Under the pieces are notes generated by a model. That model did no database searches. It saw nothing but the letters and a program-made list of their open reading frames with translations, and was not told where the DNA came from. A stretch of 63,248 nucleotides of DNA from contig DXHV01000070.1 in the NCBI GenBank assembly GCA_019113165.1, positions 1-63,248 of the forward strand. The letters are read 5' to 3'. The DNA is from Candidatus Desulfovibrio intestinipullorum (lineage in GTDB: Bacteria > Desulfobacterota > Desulfovibrionia > Desulfovibrionales > Desulfovibrionaceae). Positions 40,353 to 50,343 of this stretch are shown here, in pieces (positions within the stretch are counted from its first letter, which is position 1; each line of letters begins with the position of its first letter). The position numbers and the translations under genes are program-made.

Positions 40353-42251
40353 TCAGCGGCCCATGGTCGTGCGCCACCACAGCTGGAAGACCATCAGGGT
40401 CCACAAGGGCGTGCGCAGGTCGTGCTGGCCCGAGAGGTGGGCATCCATGAGGCGGCGGACTTCTTCGGGATTGAAGAAGCCGTGCCCTGAGAGCGAGTCC
40501 TTGCTCAGCAGATCTTCCATCAGCGGCCGCAGGCGGCCCCTGAGCCACTTGGACACGGGGATCTGGAAGCCGCGCTTGTTACGGTGAAGGATTTTCTGCG
40601 GCAGGAGATCCGCAAAGGCCTTTTTGAGCAGATATTTGCGCCTGAGGCCGTGCAGCTTGTATCTGGCGGGCAGGCGGAGGACAAATTCCGCCAGTTCCCT
40701 GTCCAGGAAGGGAGCTCTGACTTCCAGGGAATTGAGCATGGAACAGCGGTCCACCTTCACCAGAATGTCGTCCAGCAGAAAGCCCCGGATATAGGCATTG
40801 AAGGTCGGATCAAGGCCTTCGGCAGGGATAACGTGATGGTAGGCCCTGTAGGTTGGGGCAAAGAGGTTTTCGTCGCGCAGGAAGTCCCTGTCCGCATGCT
40901 GCAGCAGGCGTTCCTGCATGTCGGCGGAGCAGGCCGTGAGCATGGACTGTATGCGCAGCCACGGAGGGAGCTTGGCTGCCCTGAGGAAGGTGGCAGTTGC
41001 CAGGCGCAGGTTCACGTAGCCCGTGGAGGCGGGCAGGCGGCGGCATATGGGCTCTATGATGCACTGGCGCAGGAAGAGGGGCCAGTGGTTGTAGCTCTGG
41101 GCAATGGCAAAGCCTGCATAGTGTTCGTAGCCGGCCCACAGTTCGTCGGAGCCATCTCCGCCCAGGGCGACCGTCACGTGCTGTCGTGTCATCCTGGAAA
41201 GGAGCCAGGTCGGGGCAGCCGACGGGTCGGCCACCGGCACATCCATGGCACTGACAACGGAGGGCAGAATGTCCGAGCACTCTTCTTCCAGGAAGACGCG
41301 CTCGTAATGGGTGGTGCCAAAGGCCCTGGAGGCCAGGCGGGCATAGCCGCTCTCGTCATAGCTTGCTTCGTGAAAGCCGATGGAAAAGGACTTGATGGGC
41401 GTGGACGAGGCTTCGGCCATGAGCCCGGTGACGATGCTCGAGTCGATGCCGCCCGAAAGAAAGACGCCCAGGGGCACGTCGGCAATCATGCGGCGCCGCA
41501 CGGCCCTGCGCATGAGGCGGCGCAGCTCCTCGCAGGCCTCCTGCTCGTCCATGACCAGGCTTGAGGGCTGGGGGATATCCCAGTAGGACCACAGGGAGAG
41601 CTCGCCCCCTTTCAGGACAAGGGCCGTCGCCGGCGGCAGCTGGAGGATTTCCCGGAACATGGTCTGCGGGCAGGGCACATACTGATAGGCCAGGTAGCGC
41701 ATGAGCGCCCTGTCATCCAGGGTCAGGCCGAGCCCCGGGACCTTCCTGAGGCAGGAGAGTTCGGAGGCAAAGAGGAACTGCCCGTTCTGCACGGTATAGA
41801 AGAGCGGTTTCTTGCCAAAGCGGTCGCGGGCTCCGAAGAGGCACTTGCGGACATCGTCCCACAGGACGAAGGCAAACATGCCGTCGAGATGATCCAGGCA
41901 GTCCCTGCCCCAGACCCTGTAGGCTTCCAGCAGGACCTCTGTGTCGGAATGTGTCTGGAAGTGCGCGCCCCTTTGCTGCAGTTCCTGGCGCAGTTCGCGG
42001 TAATTATAGATTTCGCCGTTGAAGACAATGGAAAGCCGGCCCTCCGCATCCTGCATGGGCTGGGCGCCGCCGGCAAGGTCGATGATGGAGAGCCGTCTGT
42101 GGCCGAGACAGATGTTGTTGTGTCTCAGAATGCCGCTGCCGTCAGGTCCCCGATAGGCCATTGCCTCCGTCATGAGGCGGACAGCCTGTTCGTCCTCTTC
42201 GGACAGTCGGGCATTGGATGCAAGTGAGACAATGCCTGCTATGCCACACAT
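40353..42251 (-). CDS. asnB: Asparagine synthetase-like glutamine amidotransferase
   Basis: A 632-residue class II amidotransferase. After Met removal Cys is N-terminal (MCGIAGIV), the glutaminase nucleophile; GPDGSG, HRRLSIIDLAGGAQPM and VFNGEIYN are typical of the domain. The synthetase half has the ATP pyrophosphatase loop FLSGGIDSSIV and the block GDGSDELWAGYEHY, with DRCSM and RAPFLDRELAEF later. It may make asparagine, but its place next to a glycosyltransferase and a deacetylase-like gene resembles AsnB-like amidotransferases in exopolysaccharide clusters, where they amidate sugars or peptides. Three bases separate it from the glycosyltransferase gene, so it ends the minus-strand arm of the candidate cluster. 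The cluster role is inference. Confidence 0.88.
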   Translation of the reverse strand: MCGIAGIVSLASNARLSEEDEQAVRLMTEAMAYRGPDGSGILRHNNICLGHRRLSIIDLAGGAQPMQDAEGRLSIVFNGEIYNYRELRQELQQRGAHFQTHSDTEVLLEAYRVWGRDCLDHLDGMFAFVLWDDVRKCLFGARDRFGKKPLFYTVQNGQFLFASELSCLRKVPGLGLTLDDRALMRYLAYQYVPCPQTMFREILQLPPATALVLKGGELSLWSYWDIPQPSSLVMDEQEACEELRRLMRRAVRRRMIADVPLGVFLSGGIDSSIVTGLMAEASSTPIKSFSIGFHEASYDESGYARLASRAFGTTHYERVFLEEECSDILPSVVSAMDVPVADPSAAPTWLLSRMTRQHVTVALGGDGSDELWAGYEHYAGFAIAQSYNHWPLFLRQCIIEPICRRLPASTGYVNLRLATATFLRAAKLPPWLRIQSMLTACSADMQERLLQHADRDFLRDENLFAPTYRAYHHVIPAEGLDPTFNAYIRGFLLDDILVKVDRCSMLNSLEVRAPFLDRELAEFVLRLPARYKLHGLRRKYLLKKAFADLLPQKILHRNKRGFQIPVSKWLRGRLRPLMEDLLSKDSLSGHGFFNPEEVRRLMDAHLSGQHDLRTPLWTLMVFQLWWRTTMGR

Positions 42252-42254
42252 ACG

Positions 42255-43559
42255 TTATGTCCTCTCCCTGTGTGCCTGAATGAAGAGCGAGGCCAGCTGG
42301 GAACCGTTGGTTTGTTGCGAAAAGAGTTCACGGGCAAGCTGTGCCGCCCGGGCACCGTAGCATCTGGCCTGTTCGGGATGGTCAATGAGCTCCTGCAGGG
42401 CCAGGGCCAGAAGGGTCGGATTGCCCGGAGGAACAAGAAGTCCGGTCTCCCTGTGGCGGACAATTTCGGGCAGGGCATTGACGTTGCTGGCGACGACGGG
42501 CAGGCCGAAGCTCATGGCTTCGATGACGGTATTGGGAATGCCGTCTCGCTGTCCCGTGGGCGCGATGACACAGGGCGCTGCAAAGATGTCGTGAGCGCGC
42601 AGGATGTCGGGAAAGGTGTCATGGGAGACGAGCCCGGGGAAGGTCACGCGATCTTCAAGGTGCAAATCCCTGCACAGGGCATGGAGCGTGCTGTCCAGCT
42701 TGCCGAGGCCCATCATGGCCCCGCCGCCACCGACCAGGGTAAGGCGGAAATCGACGTTGTTGCGCGCAAGTTCGGCGCAGGCCCGAAGGAGCACGTCAAA
42801 GCCCTTGGTCACGTCAAAGCGACCTGCAGCGAGCAGACGGACCGGGGGCCGCATGGGCAGGGGCGCAAGCCTGTCCACATGCAGGGTCAGGCTGTTGTAG
42901 ATAACGGCAACCTGTGGTGTGCGCCCATGTGACGTTGTGCCGGCCAGCAGGTCCCTGATGCGCCCGGCATCGGCCTGGTTGTTGGTGCGTACGGCACAGG
43001 CATCGCGCAGCTTGACCACGAGATCGGGATCGGCGGGGTTCAGGTTGTCTCCCCTGGCCGAGGTCACGTAGCCAATGCCCGTGCACTGGAAGATGGTGCG
43101 TGCCGCTGTTGTTGTGCCCCTGGGCCATGGGGCATAGAGCAGATCGATGCCTTCCTTCTGCAGCAGCGGCGCCAGGTGGAGACCGCACAGGAAGGCCCAG
43201 AGATTTTCACCCAGGATTTCCAGACTGGACCATCGGCAGCAGACATTGTCGGCAAACAGACGGACAAGGCGGACAGGGTGCCTGAACGCAAGGCGCAGGA
43301 CAGACCAGAGGATGCGAGGCAGGGCCCGGATGCCAAGTCTCGTGGCCTCGTCGGCAGCCTGGCACATTTCCCGAGAGCACAGACGCAGATTCCTGCCGTA
43401 GAGGGTATAGACGTGCACCGGCAGGTGCTGCTTCAGGGCCTCGATGTCCCGGAAAATGAAGGGCTGGGTAAAGAGGGGATACCAGAGCAGGAGAACGGCA
43501 AGGCGAGGCGTGCTGTTCTTTGTGGAAGAACCTGGAGTCACACTGTGTTGATCAGGCAT
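42255..43559 (-). CDS. Glycosyltransferase, GT4 family
   Basis: A 434-residue GT-B fold enzyme. The C-terminal nucleotide-sugar domain shows [47 protein letters not shown], then [35 protein letters not shown] with the GT4 E-x7-E motif ([10 protein letters not shown]). The N-terminal domain is the acceptor side. Donor and acceptor cannot be predicted. Its start overlaps the end of the deacetylase-like gene by 8 bases, and asnB follows after 3 bases, so the genes are tightly coupled. Confidence 0.88.
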   Translation of the reverse strand: MPDQHSVTPGSSTKNSTPRLAVLLLWYPLFTQPFIFRDIEALKQHLPVHVYTLYGRNLRLCSREMCQAADEATRLGIRALPRILWSVLRLAFRHPVRLVRLFADNVCCRWSSLEILGENLWAFLCGLHLAPLLQKEGIDLLYAPWPRGTTTAARTIFQCTGIGYVTSARGDNLNPADPDLVVKLRDACAVRTNNQADAGRIRDLLAGTTSHGRTPQVAVIYNSLTLHVDRLAPLPMRPPVRLLAAGRFDVTKGFDVLLRACAELARNNVDFRLTLVGGGGAMMGLGKLDSTLHALCRDLHLEDRVTFPGLVSHDTFPDILRAHDIFAAPCVIAPTGQRDGIPNTVIEAMSFGLPVVASNVNALPEIVRHRETGLLVPPGNPTLLALALQELIDHPEQARCYGARAAQLARELFSQQTNGSQLASLFIQAHRERT

Positions 43560-44580
43560 GAGACCTCATGACAGGGGAGGCATCGTCCCCTGCTGACGCA
43601 TACGTCCAGTCGCCGTGTGCAGCAGGGGCTGCCGGGCAGTGCGCAAGGAGCGTCTGACGCAGTTCTGCCAGGGTGGTGTACCGGACCGTGCAGCAGTCCG
43701 AAAGCCAGACAAGGTAGTCCCGTATCTTGTCAAGAAAGCGCGTTATGGCGGCTTCGTCGGGCAGGTGCGGATTGCCGCCAGGCATGAGTTCCGAGGAATG
43801 CCAGGTCAGGGAAAGGACCGGAGTGCCCCTGTCCAGTGCACGACGCGTGATGGCCTTCATGGCCCAGAGGGGATGATAGACTGGCAGGAGAGCCAGAACG
43901 CCCCAGGAATGGAAGGATGCCCTGAGGACTGAGGCACGGGGCAGACGGGAGACGGCTCTGCTCAGCCAGGGCGCCAGGTGGGTCACGGTGAGGGGCAGCT
44001 CGAAGATCGTCCGGCCCTGTACCTGCACAAGATAGGGATGCATGGGGGCATCAAAGTGGTCAGGCCCCAGATTGCGGCTGGAGCCTGCGTGCAGGGGCCT
44101 GACGGATGCGTCTGCCGTGAAGCCTGCCCTTGCCAGAAGCGGCCAGTGGGACCTGTGCAGGTCCCAGCGGCCCATGCGAAAGGAAGCGGGCGCCTGCCCA
44201 CACCTGCGCGTGCACAGATCCACAAGGTGTGCCAGCTTGGCCTCCATCAGGTTCGGGGGAACCCTGCAGGAGGGAACGCTTGCGAGGGGACCTGTGCCGG
44301 AGCCGGACAGGGGCGGAGTATTCCAGTGATGGAGGTGCGCGCCGATTTCCAGGGGAAAGTCCCGGGCCAGGTGCTCGATGTGCCCCCAGGCCCCGTCATC
44401 GGCAAGGACCGGACAGGCACAGAACAGCGTCGGACGCACCTGCATTTCCAGCAGGGGCCGCAGCCGCTTCAGAAAGGCCAGATTGCTCACCTGGGGAGCA
44501 GCCGTGGCATAGGATCCGCGGAAGAGCCCCTCTTCTTCGACATCAAGGGAACAGCACACAAAGACGTGCTTCTTGCTCAA
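43552..44580 (-). CDS. Polysaccharide deacetylase-like protein
   Basis: A 342-residue protein of the NodB/carbohydrate esterase 4-like fold. It begins with the metal-Asp strand VCCSLDVEEEG, has EIGAHLHHWNTPP (probable metal His motif) at about 95, SFRMGRWDLHRSHWPLLARAGF in the middle and LSLTWHSSELMPGGNPHL near the C-terminus. The motif spacing is like the O-antigen/exopolysaccharide-associated branch rather than chitin deacetylases. No signal peptide is evident, so it probably acts in the cytoplasm on a sugar or lipid-linked sugar. Middle gene of the minus-strand arm, overlapping the glycosyltransferase. Confidence 0.75.
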   Translation of the reverse strand: MSKKHVFVCCSLDVEEEGLFRGSYATAAPQVSNLAFLKRLRPLLEMQVRPTLFCACPVLADDGAWGHIEHLARDFPLEIGAHLHHWNTPPLSGSGTGPLASVPSCRVPPNLMEAKLAHLVDLCTRRCGQAPASFRMGRWDLHRSHWPLLARAGFTADASVRPLHAGSSRNLGPDHFDAPMHPYLVQVQGRTIFELPLTVTHLAPWLSRAVSRLPRASVLRASFHSWGVLALLPVYHPLWAMKAITRRALDRGTPVLSLTWHSSELMPGGNPHLPDEAAITRFLDKIRDYLVWLSDCCTVRYTTLAELRQTLLAHCPAAPAAHGDWTYASAGDDASPVMRSHA

Positions 44581-44623
44581 GTCCCTGCTTCCTCCTTAGA
44601 ACGCCCCTGGGCACGGCAGGCTT

Positions 44624-45919
44624 CTAGAACTCGGTGCCTTCGGGATGCGCGGCATGGTAGGCATCGACCGTGGCCTGGGCCTTGGGCATTTCCTCAATCA
44701 GGGCATCAATGGTCTTGCGCACGTTTTCCTCGGTCTGCGAGGCAGAGAGGAAGAAGCGCAGACGGGCTTCGCCTTCCTTGACGGCGGGGAAGGTGATGGG
44801 CATGACATAGATGCCGCGCCTGAAGAGCTGCGTGGCCAGGAAGCCTGTCATCATGGATTCACCGGTGATGATGGGGATGATGGCATAGCCCTGGGATTCG
44901 CCGGTATTAAGGCCCTTGCTCTTGGCATAGGCGAGGAAATACTGGGAAATGTGCTGCAGCTTGTGCACGCGTTCGGGCTCGCGTTCAAGAATCTTGAGGG
45001 CGGTGAGGCTAGCCACGGCAAGAACGGGAGAGAGGCCCACGCTGAAGACAAAGCCCGGGGAACCGTACTTCAGGTATTCCACGAGTTCCCTGCGGCCGGC
45101 AATGTAGCCGCCACAGCCGCAGAGGGTCTTGGACAGGGTGCTCATCCACAGATCCACGTCGTTGGGATCAATATTGAAGTATTCGCGCACGCCGCCGCCA
45201 TGCTCGCCGATGACGCCGAAGGAATGGGCTTCGTCGACCATGAGCATGCAGTCATAGCGCTTCTTGAGCTCGATGAGGTGCGGGATGTCCGGAATGTTGC
45301 CGTCCATGCTGAACAGGCCCTCGGTCACGATGACGGCCCTCTTGTACTCGCCGCGCTTGGCCTTGAGCAGGCGCTCCAGGTCATTGCAGTCGTTGTGCGC
45401 ATAGGCAAAGCGGGCGGAATTGGAGAGACGGGCTCCCTGGGCAAGGGAGTTGTGGGCCAGGTTGTCGTACAGGATGAGGTCCCTGGATCCGAAGAGGAAG
45501 CCTATGGTGGAGACATTGGTCGCATGACCGCTCACGTAGACAATGCAGTCCTCTGTGCCGAGGAACCTGGCAATGGCAGACTCAAGCTCCCTGTGCGGGG
45601 TGCGCTCGCCACCCACAAGACGGCTGGCACCGGCAGATGTCCCGAAGGTCTCTGCAGCCTTGGTCACTGCAGCGGTGATTTCCGGATGCCCGTTGATATC
45701 AAGATAGTCGTAGGTGGAGAAATTGATATAATCGTTTCCATTAATATGGATAGTTGCCTTGGCAGCGCGATCCGCACACAGGAAGAGCGGATTTGGCATG
45801 CCCATTTTGGCACCAAGAGCAACAAGTCTGTCAAAAGCCAGCTTGGAACGGGCCTTGGAGAAGGTGCTCGAAGAGTCCTGCGAGTGGGGGGCATTCGCAG
45901 AGGTTGGGGATATATTCAT
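44624..45919 (-). CDS. PLP-dependent alpha-oxoamine synthase (AONS/SPT-like)
   Basis: A 431-residue fold-type I PLP enzyme of the group that joins an amino acid to an acyl thioester with loss of CO2, giving an alpha-aminoketone. Seen: DYLDINGHPE, GTSAGASRLVGG, YDNLAHNSLAQG (His156), VDEAHSFGVIGEHG (Asp229, His232) and the PLP lysine (about 264) in STLSKTLCGCGGYIAG. The Cys-rich loop after the lysine differs from biotin-pathway BioF and is seen in homologues that work with carrier proteins. ATG 45919 follows AAGGA. With the acyltransferase-ACP gene divergent from it, release of an ACP-bound acyl chain as an aminoketone is the likely job, which is inference. BioF or serine palmitoyltransferase are alternatives. 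Confidence 0.85.
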   Translation of the reverse strand: MNISPTSANAPHSQDSSSTFSKARSKLAFDRLVALGAKMGMPNPLFLCADRAAKATIHINGNDYINFSTYDYLDINGHPEITAAVTKAAETFGTSAGASRLVGGERTPHRELESAIARFLGTEDCIVYVSGHATNVSTIGFLFGSRDLILYDNLAHNSLAQGARLSNSARFAYAHNDCNDLERLLKAKRGEYKRAVIVTEGLFSMDGNIPDIPHLIELKKRYDCMLMVDEAHSFGVIGEHGGGVREYFNIDPNDVDLWMSTLSKTLCGCGGYIAGRRELVEYLKYGSPGFVFSVGLSPVLAVASLTALKILEREPERVHKLQHISQYFLAYAKSKGLNTGESQGYAIIPIITGESMMTGFLATQLFRRGIYVMPITFPAVKEGEARLRFFLSASQTEENVRKTIDALIEEMPKAQATVDAYHAAHPEGTEF

Positions 45920-46916
45920 TTGCAATCCTTGATATATGAGACGGTGAAACACCTGTGAAAGAGTCAGCGCTCAGTACCACGAGGGACAGGCATAATTTTC
46001 ACAAACACTATCTTCAACTATAGCCGAGAAAAACTCGGAACGCAAGAGAAATAGATTTTATTTTAAGAGCTTGTCAGGTAAAAATAAATATATGTAATTT
46101 TTTGAAAAAAAATTTTATCATTGCGATTAAAAAAGTAAATAAAAACATAAATATAAATATATTATTAAAAAATAAAAATATGTTTATGTAAAAAAATATA
46201 AAAGTAAACATATTTATGTCTGTGTAATTTGATAAATTTGCAGGATATTTCTGCACTAAAAATATCGCTTACAGAAATATGCAAAATCTTTTTGAAAGAT
46301 ATGTTTGCTTCAATCAGAACTATCAGAAAAGAAAATCTGATGGACTCTTGTCAACAAGGCTCTGGTCCGATCGTCTGCCGATAAAGCAACCTTGTGAAGA
46401 GGTAGAAATTTTGTTATTATATTCAAACATTTGCTATATCACGGATGTCTGGACAGAGTTGCCAAGATGCCCTATCAACAAGAACAGTTCTGCAGCCCTG
46501 TCCAAAGGCATGTGCAGTGGGCAGACGGGGTCTGCCTGCCGCCTGGTCCTTGTCTTCCGGCCTTCTGGGCCGGCTTGTGCCCTGGCTGCCAGACGGGAAC
46601 ATGGCCCGTTTCCCGGCCTGCTATCCGGTCAGTCCTCTGACAATTCGCTGGCAGGACGGCTGACCTGTCGTACACAGTACGGGAGGCGGTCCGGCATCTG
46701 AGAGAGGGCAGGAGAGACGTTCAGACGATGCGGACAGGACGGGTGCAGGGCCCTGTTCCGGAAGTTATCCCGTATACTGGTCTTTCGGGAACAATCGCGC
46801 ATTGCGTGCGCCCGTGATTTCAAGCCTCAGCCTGCTGGTACAGCCTTCTTCAGCTTCTGCCCTGGACTCCGGGGACGAGCCGGGGCTGCCGGCATGCACA
46901 TCGGGGATTTTGGCTT
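45920..46916. promoter_or_regulatory. Divergent intergenic region with an extreme AT-rich island
   Basis: About 1 kb between the two arms of the candidate cluster. From ~46010 to 46290 the DNA is almost only A and T, unlike anything nearby, and contains the exact inverted repeat AAATATGTTTA (46176-46186) / TAAACATATTT (46205-46215). From ~46440 on it is GC-rich but I find no convincing gene: short frames lack ribosome binding sites and no ketosynthase or regulator motif is seen. A TATACT at 46773-46778 could be a -10 for the plus arm. Promoters for both arms must lie here. Confidence 0.55.
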
Positions 46917-49900
46917 ATGGAAAAAAATGTTTGTGCGGCAGCACAGGAACGTGTGGCCCTGACGGCGGCGCTGGACGGTGTTTGGTACGAAAGCCTTGTA
47001 CAGGGCGGACAGCGCTGGCGTCTTGGCTCTGTCACACCTGGGTATGTGCAGATGCTGCCCATGACCCCCAATCCCGACAGGCAGGCTCTGGACGAGCTGG
47101 CGGGCCGGGGCATCTGGCTTGAACCCGTGCACGGGGACGTGCCCAGACTGGCCGTCATGTGCTGCGGACAGGGATCGGTGTGGCCCGGCATGGGTCGGGA
47201 ACTCTATGATCATTTCCCCGAAGCCAGAGCTGCCATGGATCGCCTGGCCGCCTGCACGAACTGGGACGTGCTGGCCCTGATGGACGAGACCGATGTGGAG
47301 ACCATAGGCCTGACCCGCTGGCAGCAGCCCTACCTTTTTCTGGTAGAATACGCCCAGTGGTGCCTCTATCTTTCCCGGGGGCTCAGGCCGGACTTTGTCT
47401 GCGGGCACAGTCTTGGCGAGCTCATAGCCCTCTGCCTGGCCGGTGTCTACTCGCCGCAGGTGTGCTGGTACATTCTGGAAACGCGTTCGCGGCACATGGC
47501 GGACATAGAGGCCAAGTCCCGCCGCGAAACCGGCATGATGGCTGTCTATGCCGGCATGGATGTGGTCCGCGAACTGCAGGAACTGTGGCCCGATCTCTAC
47601 GTCTCCAATTACAATACCCACGAGCAGAGCATCTTGTCCGGGCCCAGGGACGTGCTGGTGGAGGCCCGCCGGTATCTGCGCAAGAAACGCATTGCTGCCG
47701 TCATTCTCAACATAACGCTGGCCTTTCACCATCCGAGCATGCGCGTCCTGCGCGAGCTGGACTACAGGCGCCTCATGTCCCTGGAGATGCGACAGGCCTC
47801 CCTTCCCATGCTGAGCTGCGTCACCACGGAGGAATATCCCTCGCGGCAGTCGGATATCTGCAGCTCCATCATGGATCTTGATGAAAATTCCGTGCGCTGG
47901 GTGGAATGCGTGCAGCGGCTCTGGAACAGGGATCGCATTCGTCATTTTCTGGAAATGGGGCCCTCGGACACATTGTGCAGCATGGTGGAGCGCATAGAAC
48001 TCTCGGCCCTCTGCCTGGCCTCGGCAGCACGGGGTCATGAACGCGAACAGATTCGCCAGACCCTGGCCAGGCTCCATGCCCTGGGCCATCTGGATCTCGG
48101 CCGCATCGTGCAGGTGGCAGGCCTGCGCACGGCGGAATGGAACCGATCGCCCGCTGCAGGGGGACAGGAAGAAGAACAAAGGGAAGGACAGCAGGGGTCG
48201 CAGGAACAGGCAGCAGAGACGCCGCAGTCCGGGGAAGGAGCGCAGAGCGCACCGGGCCTTCCCGTCCTGCGCGAACTCTTGGCCAGGGCCAGCGGCCGGC
48301 CCGTGGAAGAGCTGCACGCCTCCATGGATCTGCGCTTTGATCTGGCCCTGCGGTCCAGCTTCTTCCCCGGACTCATAGAAGAGGCCCAGCAGAAGCTGGG
48401 CCGGGAAGTGGCCTTCGAGGATCTGCTGAAAGTTTCCACCATTGGCGATCTCGAACAGCTCTTCAGCGGCAAAAAGCCTGTTCAGGACGAGCGCAAGGTG
48501 CACGAGCCCATGGGCCGTCCCGTGCACCGTCCCTTCCTGGCCAGCTGCAGACAGACAGATCAGGACAGGGAACAGGAGAACGGGGACAAGGTCAGGCCCC
48601 TTGCCGAAACGGCCTGCAATCCCTGCGAACGGGTCTTCCCCCCCTCCCCGGATCATGTGGTGCTCCTTGCCGGCAGCAACGACAGCCTGCTTGCCCAGCT
48701 TGTGCAGACCGTGGCCTCCTGGGGCTGCCGCTTTGTCCTTGGCAGCGACCTGCCGAAGACGGAAGCCCTGCTGCGGCAGATGGGAGCCGAATCATGGCCC
48801 CTGGGCACAGACATCTTGACGGATCGGGCGGATCGGACGGATCTGGCAGGCCACCTTGCCGCCCTGCCCCGGAAGCCCGGCCTGCTTCTTGTGCAGGGCG
48901 CCTGCGGTCAGCAGTCCGGCCTGCCTGACAGCCTGCTGTCTGCCCTGAAGGACAGTGCGGACGGCAGTGCCCAGGACGGCAGCGGCCCCAGAGTCGTCTT
49001 CCTGGAGCAGGAAGGGGACGACAGCGCGGCCTGCGAGACCGGCCTGGCGAGCGCGCTTGCCGCCCTGTGTGCCCGTGCCGAAGAGCAGGGCTGTCCGGCA
49101 CTGGGCATTCTCATGAATGCCTGGCAGGAGGAGGATCCCTCTGTCTGGCAGTGCGATGTGCAGCCCTCGCCTCAGCCTGGCGATTTGCTGGCCCGGGAGC
49201 TTCTTGAAGGGGCACGGGGGCTTGTCTTCTGGCGTACCGTGACGGACGACCGGCAGGCCGGGGTCGCCCTGCGCGAGCAGGTCCTGCTGGATGATGCGGA
49301 TCGCTCGCCGCTGGTCTTCCCGGATCGCCATCCCTTCCTGCCCCGCACAACGCCCATGACCTGTCTGAACGTGCACTATGCGCCCGAGATCGTGCCGGCG
49401 CTGAAAAGCCTTCCTGCCGGCGAGGACGGTCTTATTCCCGTGCCTCTGGCCCTGCATCTGGAGACGCAGCGCCAGGCAGCTATCCTGGCCTCGCCAGGAC
49501 TTGTGGCCACGGGCCTTGCCGACATCCGTCTGCAGTCCCTGGGCGGTGTCCGCACGGGTATAGTCCGCGAGTGCCGGCTTGCGGCCGATCTGCGGCCCTG
49601 GATGCGCCATGACGGCATCATGTCCCGCATGTGCCGGGTGAACACGCAGATGCGCGGCATCAATGCCCTGGGGCGCCGCTCGCCCCATTACGAGGACCTT
49701 CTGGAAAGCACGGTCATCCTCGCAGGGACCATGGCGCCGATTCCCCGCCTGTGGACGGAAGAGGCCGCAGACAGGGGCCAGGACCAGGCCGGGGCGACAG
49801 CACCCGATCTGGCCGCGTGGTACGATCGGCAGGGGATAGGTAAGGATTTCCGGATGCTTGAACAGGTGTCTCTTGAGGAAGGACACAGCCTGCGGGCTGT

Positions 49901-50324
49901 TTTGACGGAGCAGGCCTTCCTTGCTCTCGATGGAATTTGGACATATAATCAAACGCTCTGTCCACAGACAGAAGCCTGCTTCCAGGGCCGGAAGGCCGGC
50001 TGCCTGCCCGCAGTGGAAGCCGTCCTGCAGGCGGTCTGGCTGGCGCACAGCTATGATCCTCCGGCGGCCCCCTGTGCCAGGCTGCCCAGCCTCATCGGCT
50101 TCATCCGCTTTGGCACGGCCCCTGTGCAGGGCCCTGTGTCCCTGCAGCTCAGGCGCTGCTGGGACAGGGACAATGTGGTCCGCTATGATGCCCAGGTGGT
50201 CAACGCGAACGGAGACGCCCTGGTGACAGTGACGCATCTGGAATTCAATACCCTGGACGTTGCGGCCCGGGACACGCATGTCCCGCAGGAGCCTCATGCA
50301 GAAACGGGAAGCACATCGCAGTAA
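46917..50324 (+). CDS. Ketosynthase-less PKS-like protein: AT - ACP - KR-like - DH-like
   Basis: A 1135-residue multidomain protein. Residues ~78-375 are a PKS/FabD-type acyltransferase: CGQGSVWPGMGRELY, nucleophile Ser165 in GHSLGE, Arg in ETRSR and LAFHHPSM at the usual HAFH site. A low-complexity linker (410-445) leads to an ACP-like domain (448-518) in which the DSI/DSL site reads R-S-S: the attachment Ser (about 480) is kept, its Asp partner is not. Residues ~578-770 look like a ketoreductase with a degraded NADP loop (AGSNDS). Residues ~800-1125 resemble a PKS double-hotdog dehydratase (DRHPFL, LPAVEAVLQ), but both catalytic residues appear replaced. No ketosynthase is present. Start ATG 46917 after GGGGA. 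First gene of the plus arm. Confidence 0.8.
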   Translation: MEKNVCAAAQERVALTAALDGVWYESLVQGGQRWRLGSVTPGYVQMLPMTPNPDRQALDELAGRGIWLEPVHGDVPRLAVMCCGQGSVWPGMGRELYDHFPEARAAMDRLAACTNWDVLALMDETDVETIGLTRWQQPYLFLVEYAQWCLYLSRGLRPDFVCGHSLGELIALCLAGVYSPQVCWYILETRSRHMADIEAKSRRETGMMAVYAGMDVVRELQELWPDLYVSNYNTHEQSILSGPRDVLVEARRYLRKKRIAAVILNITLAFHHPSMRVLRELDYRRLMSLEMRQASLPMLSCVTTEEYPSRQSDICSSIMDLDENSVRWVECVQRLWNRDRIRHFLEMGPSDTLCSMVERIELSALCLASAARGHEREQIRQTLARLHALGHLDLGRIVQVAGLRTAEWNRSPAAGGQEEEQREGQQGSQEQAAETPQSGEGAQSAPGLPVLRELLARASGRPVEELHASMDLRFDLALRSSFFPGLIEEAQQKLGREVAFEDLLKVSTIGDLEQLFSGKKPVQDERKVHEPMGRPVHRPFLASCRQTDQDREQENGDKVRPLAETACNPCERVFPPSPDHVVLLAGSNDSLLAQLVQTVASWGCRFVLGSDLPKTEALLRQMGAESWPLGTDILTDRADRTDLAGHLAALPRKPGLLLVQGACGQQSGLPDSLLSALKDSADGSAQDGSGPRVVFLEQEGDDSAACETGLASALAALCARAEEQGCPALGILMNAWQEEDPSVWQCDVQPSPQPGDLLARELLEGARGLVFWRTVTDDRQAGVALREQVLLDDADRSPLVFPDRHPFLPRTTPMTCLNVHYAPEIVPALKSLPAGEDGLIPVPLALHLETQRQAAILASPGLVATGLADIRLQSLGGVRTGIVRECRLAADLRPWMRHDGIMSRMCRVNTQMRGINALGRRSPHYEDLLESTVILAGTMAPIPRLWTEEAADRGQDQAGATAPDLAAWYDRQGIGKDFRMLEQVSLEEGHSLRAVLTEQAFLALDGIWTYNQTLCPQTEACFQGRKAGCLPAVEAVLQAVWLAHSYDPPAAPCARLPSLIGFIRFGTAPVQGPVSLQLRRCWDRDNVVRYDAQVVNANGDALVTVTHLEFNTLDVAARDTHVPQEPHAETGSTSQ

Positions 50325-50343
50325 AGACACCGAGGAGAGGGCA

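Noticed and set aside
46279-46701. Possible 140-aa gene in the divergent region (+)
   Set aside because: Crosses from AT-only to GC-rich DNA, no ribosome binding site, no known motif; a ketosynthase remnant was looked for and not found.
46827-48656. 609-codon frame on the minus strand opposite the AT-ACP protein
   Set aside because: No domain recognised; the plus strand has clear AT motifs in order.
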